DNA of 64,000 nt, from contig NZ_CP109496.1 in assembly GCF_036231355.1 (NCBI RefSeq), forward strand, positions 2,976,001 through 3,040,000, read 5' to 3'. Below the pieces are notes generated by a model. It was not told where the DNA came from. It saw only the letters and a program-made list of their open reading frames with translations, and did not search any database. Made by a program: the position numbers and the translations under genes. This stretch comes from Streptomyces sp. NBC_01431 (GTDB taxonomy: Bacteria; Actinomycetota; Actinomycetes; Streptomycetales; Streptomycetaceae). Of this stretch, positions 35,594 through 45,811 are shown piece after piece; the stretch's first letter is position 1, and every line of letters begins with the position of its first letter.

Positions 35594-36523
35594 CTAGCGC
35601 AGCTTCGGGTCAAGGGCGTCGCGGAGCCCGTCACCGACGAATACGAAGCCAAGAACCGTCAGCACGATCGCGATGCTGGGGTAGGTCCACAGGTAGTCCT
35701 TGACGCCCATGAAGTCCTTGGCGGCGGCCAGCATGTTGCCCCACTCCGGGGTCTCGGGGCTGACGCCGACGCCCAGGAAGGACAGCGACGCCTCGGCCAC
35801 GATGGCACCGCCGACGTTGAAGGCGGCGTACGCCATCACGGCGGCGATGGAGTTGGGGATGATGTGCCGCACGATGATCCGCGAGGTGCTCGCGCCCAGG
35901 GCTCGGGCGGCGTGCACGTAGTCGGCCTCTCGGACCGAGAGGATCGAGCTGCGCAGCAGTCGGGAGACCGTCGGCCACGAGAACACGGCCAACGAGATGA
36001 TCACCGGCATCACGCCACGGCCCATCACGATGATGATCACGATGGCGCCGATGAGCAGCGGGAAGGCGAAGAAGACGTCGGCGATGCGCATCAGGACCGA
36101 GTCGGTGGCGCGGCCGAAGTAGCCGGCCAGCGAACCCACGATGATGCCGATGAGGCAGGCCAGGAAGATCGACGCCAGGCCGACGACCACGGCGATGCGG
36201 CTGCCGTAGATGATGCGCGAGAACTGGTCGCGGCCCAGCGCGTCGGTGCCGAGCCAGTGCGAACCGCCCGGCGACTGCAGCGTGTTGGTGAGGTCCTGGT
36301 GGTACGGGTCTGTGGGCGAGATCAGCGGAGCGAAGATCGCGACGAGGAACAGCAGGCCGACCAGTACGAGGCCGACGACGGCCAGCTTGTTGGCGAGGAA
36401 GCGGTGGCGGATCTCGCCCCACTGCGTGACGCGGGCGATGGCGGGTTCCGCCTCGGCCTTCGCGCCGCTCGCCGGAGCGGTCGCGCCCCCCGCCGACTCT
36501 GCGCTCTTGGTGAGCTCAGTCAT
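35594..36523 (-). CDS. Oligopeptide ABC transporter permease, OppC type (third transporter)
   Basis: The 309-aa permease has a 40-residue hydrophilic leader, a first helix LAVVGLVLVGLLFLVAIFAP, an external loop with GSHWLGTDALGRDQFSRI, and five further helices. The coupling loop is EADYVHAARALGASTSRII. It lacks the cysteine pair of the second transporter's OppC, a difference between the duplicated systems. It is co-directional with and 31 bases downstream of the OppB-type gene. Confidence 0.9.
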   Translation of the reverse strand: MTELTKSAESAGGATAPASGAKAEAEPAIARVTQWGEIRHRFLANKLAVVGLVLVGLLFLVAIFAPLISPTDPYHQDLTNTLQSPGGSHWLGTDALGRDQFSRIIYGSRIAVVVGLASIFLACLIGIIVGSLAGYFGRATDSVLMRIADVFFAFPLLIGAIVIIIVMGRGVMPVIISLAVFSWPTVSRLLRSSILSVREADYVHAARALGASTSRIIVRHIIPNSIAAVMAYAAFNVGGAIVAEASLSFLGVGVSPETPEWGNMLAAAKDFMGVKDYLWTYPSIAIVLTVLGFVFVGDGLRDALDPKLR

Positions 36524-36554
36524 GGGTGTGACTCCTAGAACGGGCTGCCTGGGA

Positions 36555-37478
36555 TCAGGCGAGACGGATGCGCGGGTCGAGGACCGCGTACAACAGGTCG
36601 ACGATCAGGTTCAGCAGCACGAACACGGCGACGCCGAAGGTCACCACACCGATGATGATCGGGTTGTTCTGCTGCTGTACCGCGGTGACCAGGGCGAGCC
36701 CGATGCCGTCCCAGTTGAAGATCGCCTCGGTGATGAGGGCGCCACCGAGCAGCGTGCCGAAGGAGATACCCAGGTAAGTGACGACCGGGATGATCGAGTT
36801 GCGCATGACGTGCTTGAAGAGCACGGTCCGCTGCGGCAGACCCTTGGCGATGGCCGTCTTGACGTAGTCGGCCCGCAGCACTTCGAGCATGGTGCCGCGC
36901 ATGAGTCTCGCGACGAGTGCGGCGTCGAGGATGGCGAGCGTGAAGGCGGGCAGGATCAGCGACTTCATCGTGCCGTCGGAGATCAGCGGGACCCATTCCA
37001 GCTGGACCACGAAAACCTTCTGCAGCACCATGCCGATGACGAACGACGGGAAGCCGACCGCCATCGTGGTCAGCAGCGTGATCAGCACGTCCCAGAAGGA
37101 GTACCGGAACAGCGCGGCGATGAGTCCGGCCAGCAGGCCGATGACGATGTCGATGACGATGGCCGCGACGGCCAGCTCCGCGGTATTGGCCAGCTTGGGC
37201 TTCAACACCTCGGTCACCGGGCGTCGTTGGGTGAAGTCCTCACCCAGGTCACCCTTGGCCAGGTTCTGGACGAAGTGGCCGTATTGAACGGGGAGCGGGT
37301 CGTTCAGCCCGTACCTCTCGCGAAGCTGCTCCACGACGGCGGGGTCGCGCGCCTTGTCACCGCCGAGCGAACCGACCGGGTCGCCGGGGAGGACGAAGAG
37401 ACAGCAGAAAAGAACAATCGTCGCACCGAAGAGGACGACCACCATCTGCCCGAGTCGCCGGATCACGTATCTGCCCAC
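36555..37478 (-). CDS. Oligopeptide ABC transporter permease, OppB type (third transporter)
   Basis: The 307-aa permease starts MGRYVIRRLGQMVVVLFGAT. Its first external loop lacks the GLCGDKACDP cysteines, having SLGGDKARDPAVVEQLRERY instead. Six helices and the coupling loop RADYVKTAIAKGLPQRTVL follow. The gene is separated from the binding-protein gene by 172 bases that contain a 14-bp hairpin. Confidence 0.9.
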   Translation of the reverse strand: MGRYVIRRLGQMVVVLFGATIVLFCCLFVLPGDPVGSLGGDKARDPAVVEQLRERYGLNDPLPVQYGHFVQNLAKGDLGEDFTQRRPVTEVLKPKLANTAELAVAAIVIDIVIGLLAGLIAALFRYSFWDVLITLLTTMAVGFPSFVIGMVLQKVFVVQLEWVPLISDGTMKSLILPAFTLAILDAALVARLMRGTMLEVLRADYVKTAIAKGLPQRTVLFKHVMRNSIIPVVTYLGISFGTLLGGALITEAIFNWDGIGLALVTAVQQQNNPIIIGVVTFGVAVFVLLNLIVDLLYAVLDPRIRLA

Positions 37479-37579
37479 GATGCCTCCTTCACTTACTGAG
37501 CGTGGGGGTTGGCGGCTTCATCCGATCGGGAGAGTGGCCGCGGCGGGCGCCGGTCCGAGGGGGTGCGCCCGTGACTGAG

Positions 37580-37626
37580 CGAAGGTCGTGGGGATCGAAG
37601 AAGTGCTCCGACCCCCACGACCTTCG
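37580..37626 (-). terminator. Intercistronic hairpin behind the third binding-protein gene
   Basis: A 14-bp perfect stem (37580-37593 with 37613-37626, 19-base loop) starts 24 bases beyond the stop of the binding-protein gene at 37651. It is the third example of a hairpin at this operon position within the window. Confidence 0.8.
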
Positions 37627-37650
37627 CCTACCTGCTATGAGGAGGTTGTG

Positions 37651-39303
37651 TTACTTCGACGCGATCTCGGCGAGATTCGGGTTCTCGAAGAAGTCCAGCT
37701 GCACGTTGGTGAACTTCGTCGTGTTGGCCAGACGGAACTGGGTGCGCTTCCACAGCGGGATGAGGCCCTGGTCCGTGTCGACGGCGAGCTTCTCGGCCTG
37801 CTGGTAGACCTTGGCGCGGGCGGCCGGGTCCTTGGTGCCGCGGGCCTGCGTGATCAGCTGGTCGAACTGCGGGTTGGTGTAGCGACCGCGGTTGTCACCC
37901 AGCGCCTTGCCCGTCTTCGGGTCGGCGTTGATCGAGCCCGAGTCGAGCAGCGGGTACAGGAAGTTGTCCGGGGTCGGGTAGTCCGCGCCCCACGCCGAAC
38001 GCCACAGGCCGGTCGTCGCCTTGTCCTGCTGCTGGGACAGCGCCTCCTTGAACGGCTTGCCGTTCAGCTTGACGTTGAGGCCGAGGACGTCCTTCAGCTG
38101 CTGTGCGACAGCCTGGACCCACTCCTCGTGACCCGCGCCCGTGTTGTAGCCGAAGTCGAGCTCGGTGCCCGGCGTCAGGTTGCCCTTGGCCGCGTACTCC
38201 TTGGCCTTCGCCGGGTCCTGCTTCACGCAGGAGGTGCAGACACCGTCCTGGTAGGTGTCCGCGAAGGACGGCGGCAGCACGGAGGTCGCGGGCTTCTGCA
38301 TGCCCTGGAAGACGCCCTTGGCGATGGCCGCACGGTCGATCGCGTACGAGATCGCCTTGCGCGCGTCGGGGTTGCTGAGCGGACCGGCCTGGTTGAAGGC
38401 GACCAGGTAGTTGATACCGCTGGTGTCGGCCTCGATCCATTCCTTCTTCGGCTCGAACTTGGCCTTGGCCACCGGCATCTGCGGGGTGGGCATACGGGCC
38501 CAGTCGAACTGGCCCGACTGGAAGCCCTGGTACTCCAGGGTGACGCCGTTGGCCGAGTTGAGGATGGAGATCTCAACCTTGTCGAGCTTGGCCTTGGTCA
38601 GACCGTAGTCGTCGTTGCGGACGAGCGTGATCGCCTTGTTGTGCTCCCACGAACCCTGCATCTTGAAGGGGCCGTTGCCGATCGGGGCGTCGTTGTACGC
38701 CTTGTTGCTCGCGGCGCCGGCGACCTTCGGGACGGGGCTGAAGACCGTGTGCACGGTCTTCTTGTCGAACTCGAAGTCGGGGGCGGACAGCTGCACCTTG
38801 AGGGTGTTGGCGTCCGGCGCGGTCAGGCCGCTGAACTTGTCGCTGGTGCCGCCGTTGAGCTCCTTGTAGCCCTCGATGCCTTCCATCGGGTAGGCGACGT
38901 CGGAGGCGGAGGCCTTGGCCGCGACACGGGTCCAGCCGCGGATGAACGCCTCGGCGTCCACCACTTCGCCGTTGCTGAACTTGGTGCCGGGCTTGATCTT
39001 GAACGTCCAGGTCTTGCCGTCGTCGCTGGTCGTCACGGACTCGGCGAGCTGCGGAATGAGCTTGCCGTCCGGCGTCGCGTTGTACAGCCCCGTGAAGAGG
39101 TTGTGCGCGACGAGGCTGCCCTCGGACTCCTGCGCGTTGAAGGGGTCGATGGCGACCGGCTCGGTGATACCGAGTCGGAACGTGCCGCCGTCCTTCCCGG
39201 CCCCGCTGTTGCTCTTGTCCCCGCCGCCACCGCCACAGGCGGTCGCAGCCAGGGCGATGATTGCCGCTCCCGCGACCCACTTGGCGCTCGTAGCACCACG
39301 CAT
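37651..39303 (-). CDS. Oligopeptide-binding lipoprotein (third transporter)
   Basis: This family-5 solute-binding protein of 550 aa has lipobox AATAC (lipidated Cys23) and a short Gly linker. Landmarks are IKPGTKFSNGEVVDAEAFIR, RKAISYAIDRAAIAKGVF and a single pair of cysteines in DGVCTSCVKQDPAKAK. The signal peptides of this protein and the one at 30531 are almost the same (MRGATxAKW), supporting duplication, but the mature parts have diverged, implying different peptide preferences. A GAGGAGG ribosome site precedes ATG 39303. Confidence 0.92.
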   Translation of the reverse strand: MRGATSAKWVAGAAIIALAATACGGGGGDKSNSGAGKDGGTFRLGITEPVAIDPFNAQESEGSLVAHNLFTGLYNATPDGKLIPQLAESVTTSDDGKTWTFKIKPGTKFSNGEVVDAEAFIRGWTRVAAKASASDVAYPMEGIEGYKELNGGTSDKFSGLTAPDANTLKVQLSAPDFEFDKKTVHTVFSPVPKVAGAASNKAYNDAPIGNGPFKMQGSWEHNKAITLVRNDDYGLTKAKLDKVEISILNSANGVTLEYQGFQSGQFDWARMPTPQMPVAKAKFEPKKEWIEADTSGINYLVAFNQAGPLSNPDARKAISYAIDRAAIAKGVFQGMQKPATSVLPPSFADTYQDGVCTSCVKQDPAKAKEYAAKGNLTPGTELDFGYNTGAGHEEWVQAVAQQLKDVLGLNVKLNGKPFKEALSQQQDKATTGLWRSAWGADYPTPDNFLYPLLDSGSINADPKTGKALGDNRGRYTNPQFDQLITQARGTKDPAARAKVYQQAEKLAVDTDQGLIPLWKRTQFRLANTTKFTNVQLDFFENPNLAEIASK

Positions 39304-39746
39304 GGGTTCCTCCTCATGAGTCCACTTGTCACTACAAGAGAGGCACTTCTACGCGCGCTGACACCCCTGACAGCGCTATTACGTCAAGTGCCCCGAGTGT
39401 GCTCGTGAGTCGGCACTCCCCACAGTGCGTGACCCATTGACCCGAGCTCAATGGAGCCAACTATTAAGTACGGCCGGGCTGTAAACCACACTTAAAGGGT
39501 CTCGTTTTGACAACATCAGCATCGGGCAACGGCCCGAAATCCGGACAAAATGAGCACAGACAGACACACCCGAAACGGACCGTTAACACATCTTCCGGAG
39601 AGCGACGGTCGATATCCGAACAGGATGGCCGTTAAAACAACTTGACCGTAGAGCGCTCCGACCGCCGCCGACGAGGCTCTTTGACAGTCCTTTGAACTCG
39701 GTCGCCCGCACGTGTGTACCCGGCCGGTCAAACACGAACGGCAACA
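39304..39746 (-). promoter_or_regulatory. Long intergenic region upstream of the third oligopeptide operon
   Basis: About 440 bases without a gene. The part 39440-39640 is AT-rich for this genome. On the minus strand a TTTACA at about 39493 with a TAGTTG-like element 16 bases on is a weak promoter candidate, and a TTGACG at 39387-39382 lacks a good -10. The length and composition suggest a regulated promoter. Confidence 0.4.
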
Positions 39747-39790
39747 CCGAAGGCCCGGCCCGCGACTCACGTCGCAGGCCGGGCCTTCGG
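39747..39790 (-). terminator. Terminator of typA
   Basis: A 14-bp perfect stem (39747-39760 with 39777-39790) whose loop contains a further GCGAC/GTCGC pairing. It lies 13 bases after the typA stop codon. Confidence 0.85.
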
Positions 39791-39803
39791 ACCTTACGGA
39801 GCG

Positions 39804-41711
<1,908 letters not shown>

Positions 41712-41917
41712 ACTGACTGGCGCTTCTCTCGATCGTGGGATCAGGCGTCTGACGCGGTCGAGTCCTCGTCCGCCCGCCGGGCAGACAGGCCACGGCTGCC
41801 TCCCATGGTACGGGGCCGCCGCGCCGACGGCCTCCCGGGCCGATTCCGGCGATCTTGGAGCAGGGGTCAGTGGGGTGATTGAGCCGCGATTGAGCCTGGG
41901 TCAGGGGCGTACCCGAC

Positions 41918-41946
41918 CTTGCCCGCCGACGGGGCCGGCGGGCAAG
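41918..41946 (-). terminator. Terminator of the orphan binding-lipoprotein gene
   Basis: An 11-bp perfect stem (41918-41928 with 41936-41946, 7-base loop), about 80 bases beyond the stop at 42025. The rest of the 313-base gap 41712-42024 holds the typA promoter region but no gene. Confidence 0.75.
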
Positions 41947-42024
41947 TGACTTGAGCAGGTTCTGAGCTTGGGCCGGGTTCTGTGTCCCGCGCCTGACCTG
42001 CTGGTTCTTCTTCTCCTTACGCGA

Positions 42025-44358
42025 CTACTTCTTACTGTTCGCCGAGCTGTTGGGCACCGTTTCCGGTTTCTTGAAGCCGATGTCCTGGAAGTGCGGGGCG
42101 GCGAAGCCGAAGGCACCGGCATTGGCGACGTTCGGCTTCACTGCGACCAGCTGAGGACGCTGGTAGAGGGGGATGGAGCCGGCCGCCGCCCAGATCCTGG
42201 CGTCGGCCTTCTGCACCAGCTCGCGGGCCTCGTCCTCGTCCAGCTCACCGGCCGCCTGCTCGAAGAGCTGGTCGATGTGGTCGGTGCCGACCCGGCTGTA
42301 GTTCTGCTCGACGAGCAGCGAGCCGTCCGCCGCGGGTTCCGGCTTGGCGAAGATCGGCCGGTCGTCGGTGGCCGGGTAGGCGGTGCCCGGCCACGAGTAG
42401 AGCGCCAGGTCGAAGTCGCCCGAGGCGATGTGGTCCTTGAAGTAGCTGTCGTCGGCGACCTTCACGACCTCGGTGTTGATGCCGACCCCCTTCAGCATCG
42501 CCACGATCCGGTCCCCCACGGTGCGCAGCGCCTGGGAGCCGGGGCCCGACGGGAGGACGAAGCGCAGGGTGAGCGGCTTTCCGTCCTTGCCGAGCGGGCC
42601 GCCGGCGGCGGGCGCCGCGGTGCCCTGGGGGGCGTACGCGCCGGGGGCGCCGCCCTTCTGCCGGGCCTCGGTCTTGGTGCGCTTGTCGTTGGCCTTGTTC
42701 GCCTGCTCGGGGGACTCGCCGTCGAAGACCTGGGCCTGGCGCAGCAGCGCGACCTTCTGGAGGGCCGCGGAGCTGCCCGGCGCGAGCACGTGCGTACCCG
42801 TTCCGCCGCCGCTGCCCGAGCTGCCCGGCTTGTCGTCGCCGACGATGTAGGTGCCCTCGTCGTTGGGGTGGTTCCCGCTCGCCTCGCGCTTGCTGTCGTC
42901 GGTCTCGCCCTCGGCGCCCTCGGGATTGCTGCCCGCCCTCGCGGCGTCGTCCTTGGGCTTCTGCCGGGCCCCGGCGGTGGTCCACCCGGCGTCGGCGAGC
43001 AGCGCGCGCGCCTCCTGGGTGTCGTTGCTGCCGAGCGCGTCACTGCTGTCGGTGTACGCCTCCTGCCCGGCCAGTGCGAGATGGCTGCCGGGCGGCCGCG
43101 CCGGCAGGCCGAGCGGCTTGAGTACGTCCTCGGCGAGCTCCTTGCGGTTGATGGCGCGGGCCACCGCACGCCGGACCCGCTCGTCGGCGAGCGGCCCGGA
43201 GGCGCCGTTCAGGGCGAGCTGGGTGTAGGCGGGCTCCAGGGTCTTGCGGATGGTGAAGCCGCGCAGCGCGCTCTGCTCGACGGCGTACTTCTCGATGGCC
43301 GCCGTCTGCTCCTTGCGGGCGGCGCGCTCCTCCTCGGCCTTGTCGTCGTCGCTGTGCGCGATGGCCCAGGAGCGCAGCGCGGAGGCGGGGGTGATGGCGG
43401 CGCCGGGGCCGTGGGTGAGGGCCTGGCCGCCCTGGTCGTGCTCGGCGAGCTTGATGCGGTCGGCGTCCGAGCGGTCGATCTCGGCGAGGTCGACGCTGCC
43501 GTCGGCGAGCGCCGCGGCCCGCTTGTCGCGCGGCACGGCCTGGAGGACCAGGGTGTCCAGCTTGGTGGGGCGTCCCCACCAGCGCGGGTTGCGGTCCAGC
43601 GTGACGGTGCCCTTGGCGCGGTCGGCGTCCTTGAGGCGAAACGGTCCTGCGGTCGCCTTCAGCTTGGTACGGGCGCCGTCGTTGAAGGCGTCGGGGGTGC
43701 CAGTGACGTCCTTCGGGTAGAGCGGGCTGAACAGCGATCGCCAGTCCGCGTACGGCTTGGCGAAGGTGACCTTGACCTCCAGGTCGTTGGCGCCCTTCTC
43801 GATCTTCTCGATGCGCTCGTACCCGGCGTTGCGGGCGGTCCAGTACGCCGACTCCTTGCCGCTGAGCGCGCGCCACTGGGCGACGAAGTCGGGGGCGCCG
43901 ATCTCGCGGCCGTCGCTCCACACCGCCTTCTGGTTGAGCTTGTAGAGCACGACCTGTTTGGGTTCACGCTGGACGACTTCGGCGGATTCCAGGTAATCGG
44001 CGTTGCGCTGGGGGCGCCCTCGCTCGTCCAGGGTGAACAGGGCGGGCAGCACCGCCTGGGTGACCCGTTGGGTGGCGGAGTCGGCGTCGGCCTGGAAGGC
44101 GTTGAGCGTCTCGGGCATCGCGTCGACGGCCCACTTCAGGGTGCCTCCGTCGGCGACGTGCTCCCGGCTCGCGACCCCGATGTCCTGGGGCGCCGCGCCC
44201 GCGGCTCCGCTGTCGGCGGAGCCGCAGCCGGTCAGCACGGGAAGCGCGAGCACACCGCTGGTCAGGAGGGCGAGTGAGCGCGACCGGACGGAGGCGGCGG
44301 TCCGGATCGCCGCGACGATCCGGGCCGCCCTCCCGTTCGAGTCACCGACGTGGGACAT
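42025..44358 (-). CDS. Large orphan family-5 solute-binding lipoprotein
   Basis: The 777-aa protein has a lipoprotein signal (lipobox LTGC, Cys45) and a peptide/nickel-type family-5 binding fold (GGTLKWAVDAMPETLNAFQ, LDRNPRWWGRPTKLDTL, DERVRRAVARAINRKELAED). It is about 200 residues longer than the BldKB-like proteins because of a low-complexity Gly/Ser/Asp/Lys-rich insert at about 450-590. No permease or ATPase genes adjoin, so it either serves another transporter (perhaps one of the three encoded nearby) or acts as a receptor. An AGAGG ribosome site precedes ATG 44358. Confidence 0.88.
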   Translation of the reverse strand: MSHVGDSNGRAARIVAAIRTAASVRSRSLALLTSGVLALPVLTGCGSADSGAAGAAPQDIGVASREHVADGGTLKWAVDAMPETLNAFQADADSATQRVTQAVLPALFTLDERGRPQRNADYLESAEVVQREPKQVVLYKLNQKAVWSDGREIGAPDFVAQWRALSGKESAYWTARNAGYERIEKIEKGANDLEVKVTFAKPYADWRSLFSPLYPKDVTGTPDAFNDGARTKLKATAGPFRLKDADRAKGTVTLDRNPRWWGRPTKLDTLVLQAVPRDKRAAALADGSVDLAEIDRSDADRIKLAEHDQGGQALTHGPGAAITPASALRSWAIAHSDDDKAEEERAARKEQTAAIEKYAVEQSALRGFTIRKTLEPAYTQLALNGASGPLADERVRRAVARAINRKELAEDVLKPLGLPARPPGSHLALAGQEAYTDSSDALGSNDTQEARALLADAGWTTAGARQKPKDDAARAGSNPEGAEGETDDSKREASGNHPNDEGTYIVGDDKPGSSGSGGGTGTHVLAPGSSAALQKVALLRQAQVFDGESPEQANKANDKRTKTEARQKGGAPGAYAPQGTAAPAAGGPLGKDGKPLTLRFVLPSGPGSQALRTVGDRIVAMLKGVGINTEVVKVADDSYFKDHIASGDFDLALYSWPGTAYPATDDRPIFAKPEPAADGSLLVEQNYSRVGTDHIDQLFEQAAGELDEDEARELVQKADARIWAAAGSIPLYQRPQLVAVKPNVANAGAFGFAAPHFQDIGFKKPETVPNSSANSKK

Positions 44359-44651
44359 GGCTTGTACCTCTTCGTCAGATTTATGGGATTTGATGGCATT
44401 TCGCGATGATCACACGTATCCCAGCCACTGAAGAGGACGGGCCCGCCCCCGGGGCGGCGACACGGCGCAGCGCCCCCCGAACCCCACCCATGCGGCCGAA
44501 CGCACCCGGCGGGCGGACCTCCCATAGGGCGCGCGAGCACAATCCGCAACCCCACAACCCCGTGCACGCACCTTCACAACCGCGTACGTGAGGCGCGACA
44601 CTCTCAGGCGCATGAGCATTGCCACCCGCTCCGGCGAAAGGCAGGCAAGTC

Positions 44652-44948
44652 ATGTCCCTGCAGGACGAGTTGACGGCAGCCCAGCGCTGCCTCGACGACC
44701 TGGTGCGCGCCGTGGGACGGCTCGAAGGACAGGTCGAGAGCGGCCTGGACATCCGGCGGGTCAGGACCGACGCCGACCATCTGCGCGAGTCTCTCGCGCT
44801 GCTCCGCGAGGCGGCCCCGCCCGGCACCGCCACCGCCCGCCCCGACCTGGTCACCATCTCCGACACCCCGTACGACACCTCGCTCTGGACCGACGCGGAC
44901 GACGAAGGGCTCGGGAGCGCCCGGACCCGCGGCCGGCGCGCCCCCTGA
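44652..44948 (+). CDS. Small hydrophilic coiled-coil protein upstream of sdh
   Basis: The 98-aa protein has an N-terminal heptad-like helix (LQDELTAAQRCLDDLVRAVG through DADHLRESLALL, residues 3-54) and an acidic, disordered C-terminus ending in an RTRGRR tail. No signal peptide or enzymatic motif is present. It ends 18 bases before the succinate dehydrogenase membrane subunit and is probably transcribed with it. I do not recognise a characterised homologue, though a short gene at this place is common in Streptomyces. Confidence 0.7.
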   Translation: MSLQDELTAAQRCLDDLVRAVGRLEGQVESGLDIRRVRTDADHLRESLALLREAAPPGTATARPDLVTISDTPYDTSLWTDADDEGLGSARTRGRRAP

Positions 44949-44966
44949 CTTCCACTGGAGCCACTC

Positions 44967-45797
44967 TTGGCCACAGGCACGGAACCCTCTCCCGCGGCGC
45001 CGGGCGGCACCGGCGTCCACGGCCCGTCGCGCGCCGCCATCGCGCCCCGCCATCTGCGCACCGACCGCTGGTGGCTCGCGCCGGCCGTGACCGCCGCGGG
45101 ACTGCTCGCGTTCGTCGTCTACTCGACGTGGCGGGCGTTCGCGAACGCGGACTACTACCACGCGCCCTACGTCTCGCCGTTCTACTCCCCGTGCCTGGCC
45201 GACAACTGCGCACCGATGCGGCACGGCCCGAACGCGGAGGTCTTCGGCAGCTGGTGGGGCCTGTCCCCCGCGCTCCTCATCCTGATCTTCCCGCTCGGCT
45301 TCCGGCTGACCTGCTACTACTACCGCAAGGCGTACTACCGGGGCTTCTGGGCCTCACCGCCCGCCTGCGCGGTCGCCGAGCCGCACAAGAAGTACTCCGG
45401 CGAGACCCGCTTCCCGCTCATCCTGCAAAACGTCCACCGGTACTTCTTCTACTTCGCGGTCCTGGTCGCCGGGATCCTGACGTACGACACGGTGCTCTCG
45501 TTCCGCGACGAGCACTACCGGTGGGGCCACATGGGGCTCGGCAGTCTGGTGTTCCTGGTCAACATCGCGCTGATCTGGACGTACACCCTGTCCTGCCACT
45601 CCTGCCGGCACATCATCGGCGGCCGGCTGCGGCACTTCTCCAAGCATCCGGTGCGCTACCGGCTCTGGGGCTGGGTCGGAAAGCTGAATGAGCGTCACAT
45701 GCTGTTGGCCTGGGCCTCGTTGATCAGTGTGGCGCTCGCCGACTTCTACGTGTACCTCCTCGCCACCGGGGCGTTCGACGATCCGAGGTTCTTCTAG
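44967..45797 (+). CDS. sdhC: Succinate dehydrogenase membrane anchor subunit, Sdh1 type
   Basis: The 276-aa membrane protein has five hydrophobic segments (about 37-53, 98-115, 148-172, 188-208 and 243-267). It matches the actinobacterial Sdh1 membrane subunit rather than the short SdhC/SdhD pair, and quinone reduction takes place on it. Residues 210-215 read CHSCRH, ending the fourth helix. In the mycobacterial Sdh1 complex a membrane-embedded Rieske-type iron-sulfur cluster has been reported, and this Cys/His motif is a good candidate for it. TTG 44967 is used, with GGAG upstream; there is no better ATG. Confidence 0.88.
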   Translation: MATGTEPSPAAPGGTGVHGPSRAAIAPRHLRTDRWWLAPAVTAAGLLAFVVYSTWRAFANADYYHAPYVSPFYSPCLADNCAPMRHGPNAEVFGSWWGLSPALLILIFPLGFRLTCYYYRKAYYRGFWASPPACAVAEPHKKYSGETRFPLILQNVHRYFFYFAVLVAGILTYDTVLSFRDEHYRWGHMGLGSLVFLVNIALIWTYTLSCHSCRHIIGGRLRHFSKHPVRYRLWGWVGKLNERHMLLAWASLISVALADFYVYLLATGAFDDPRFF

Positions 45798-45811
45798 TGA
45801 AGGCATCCTGA

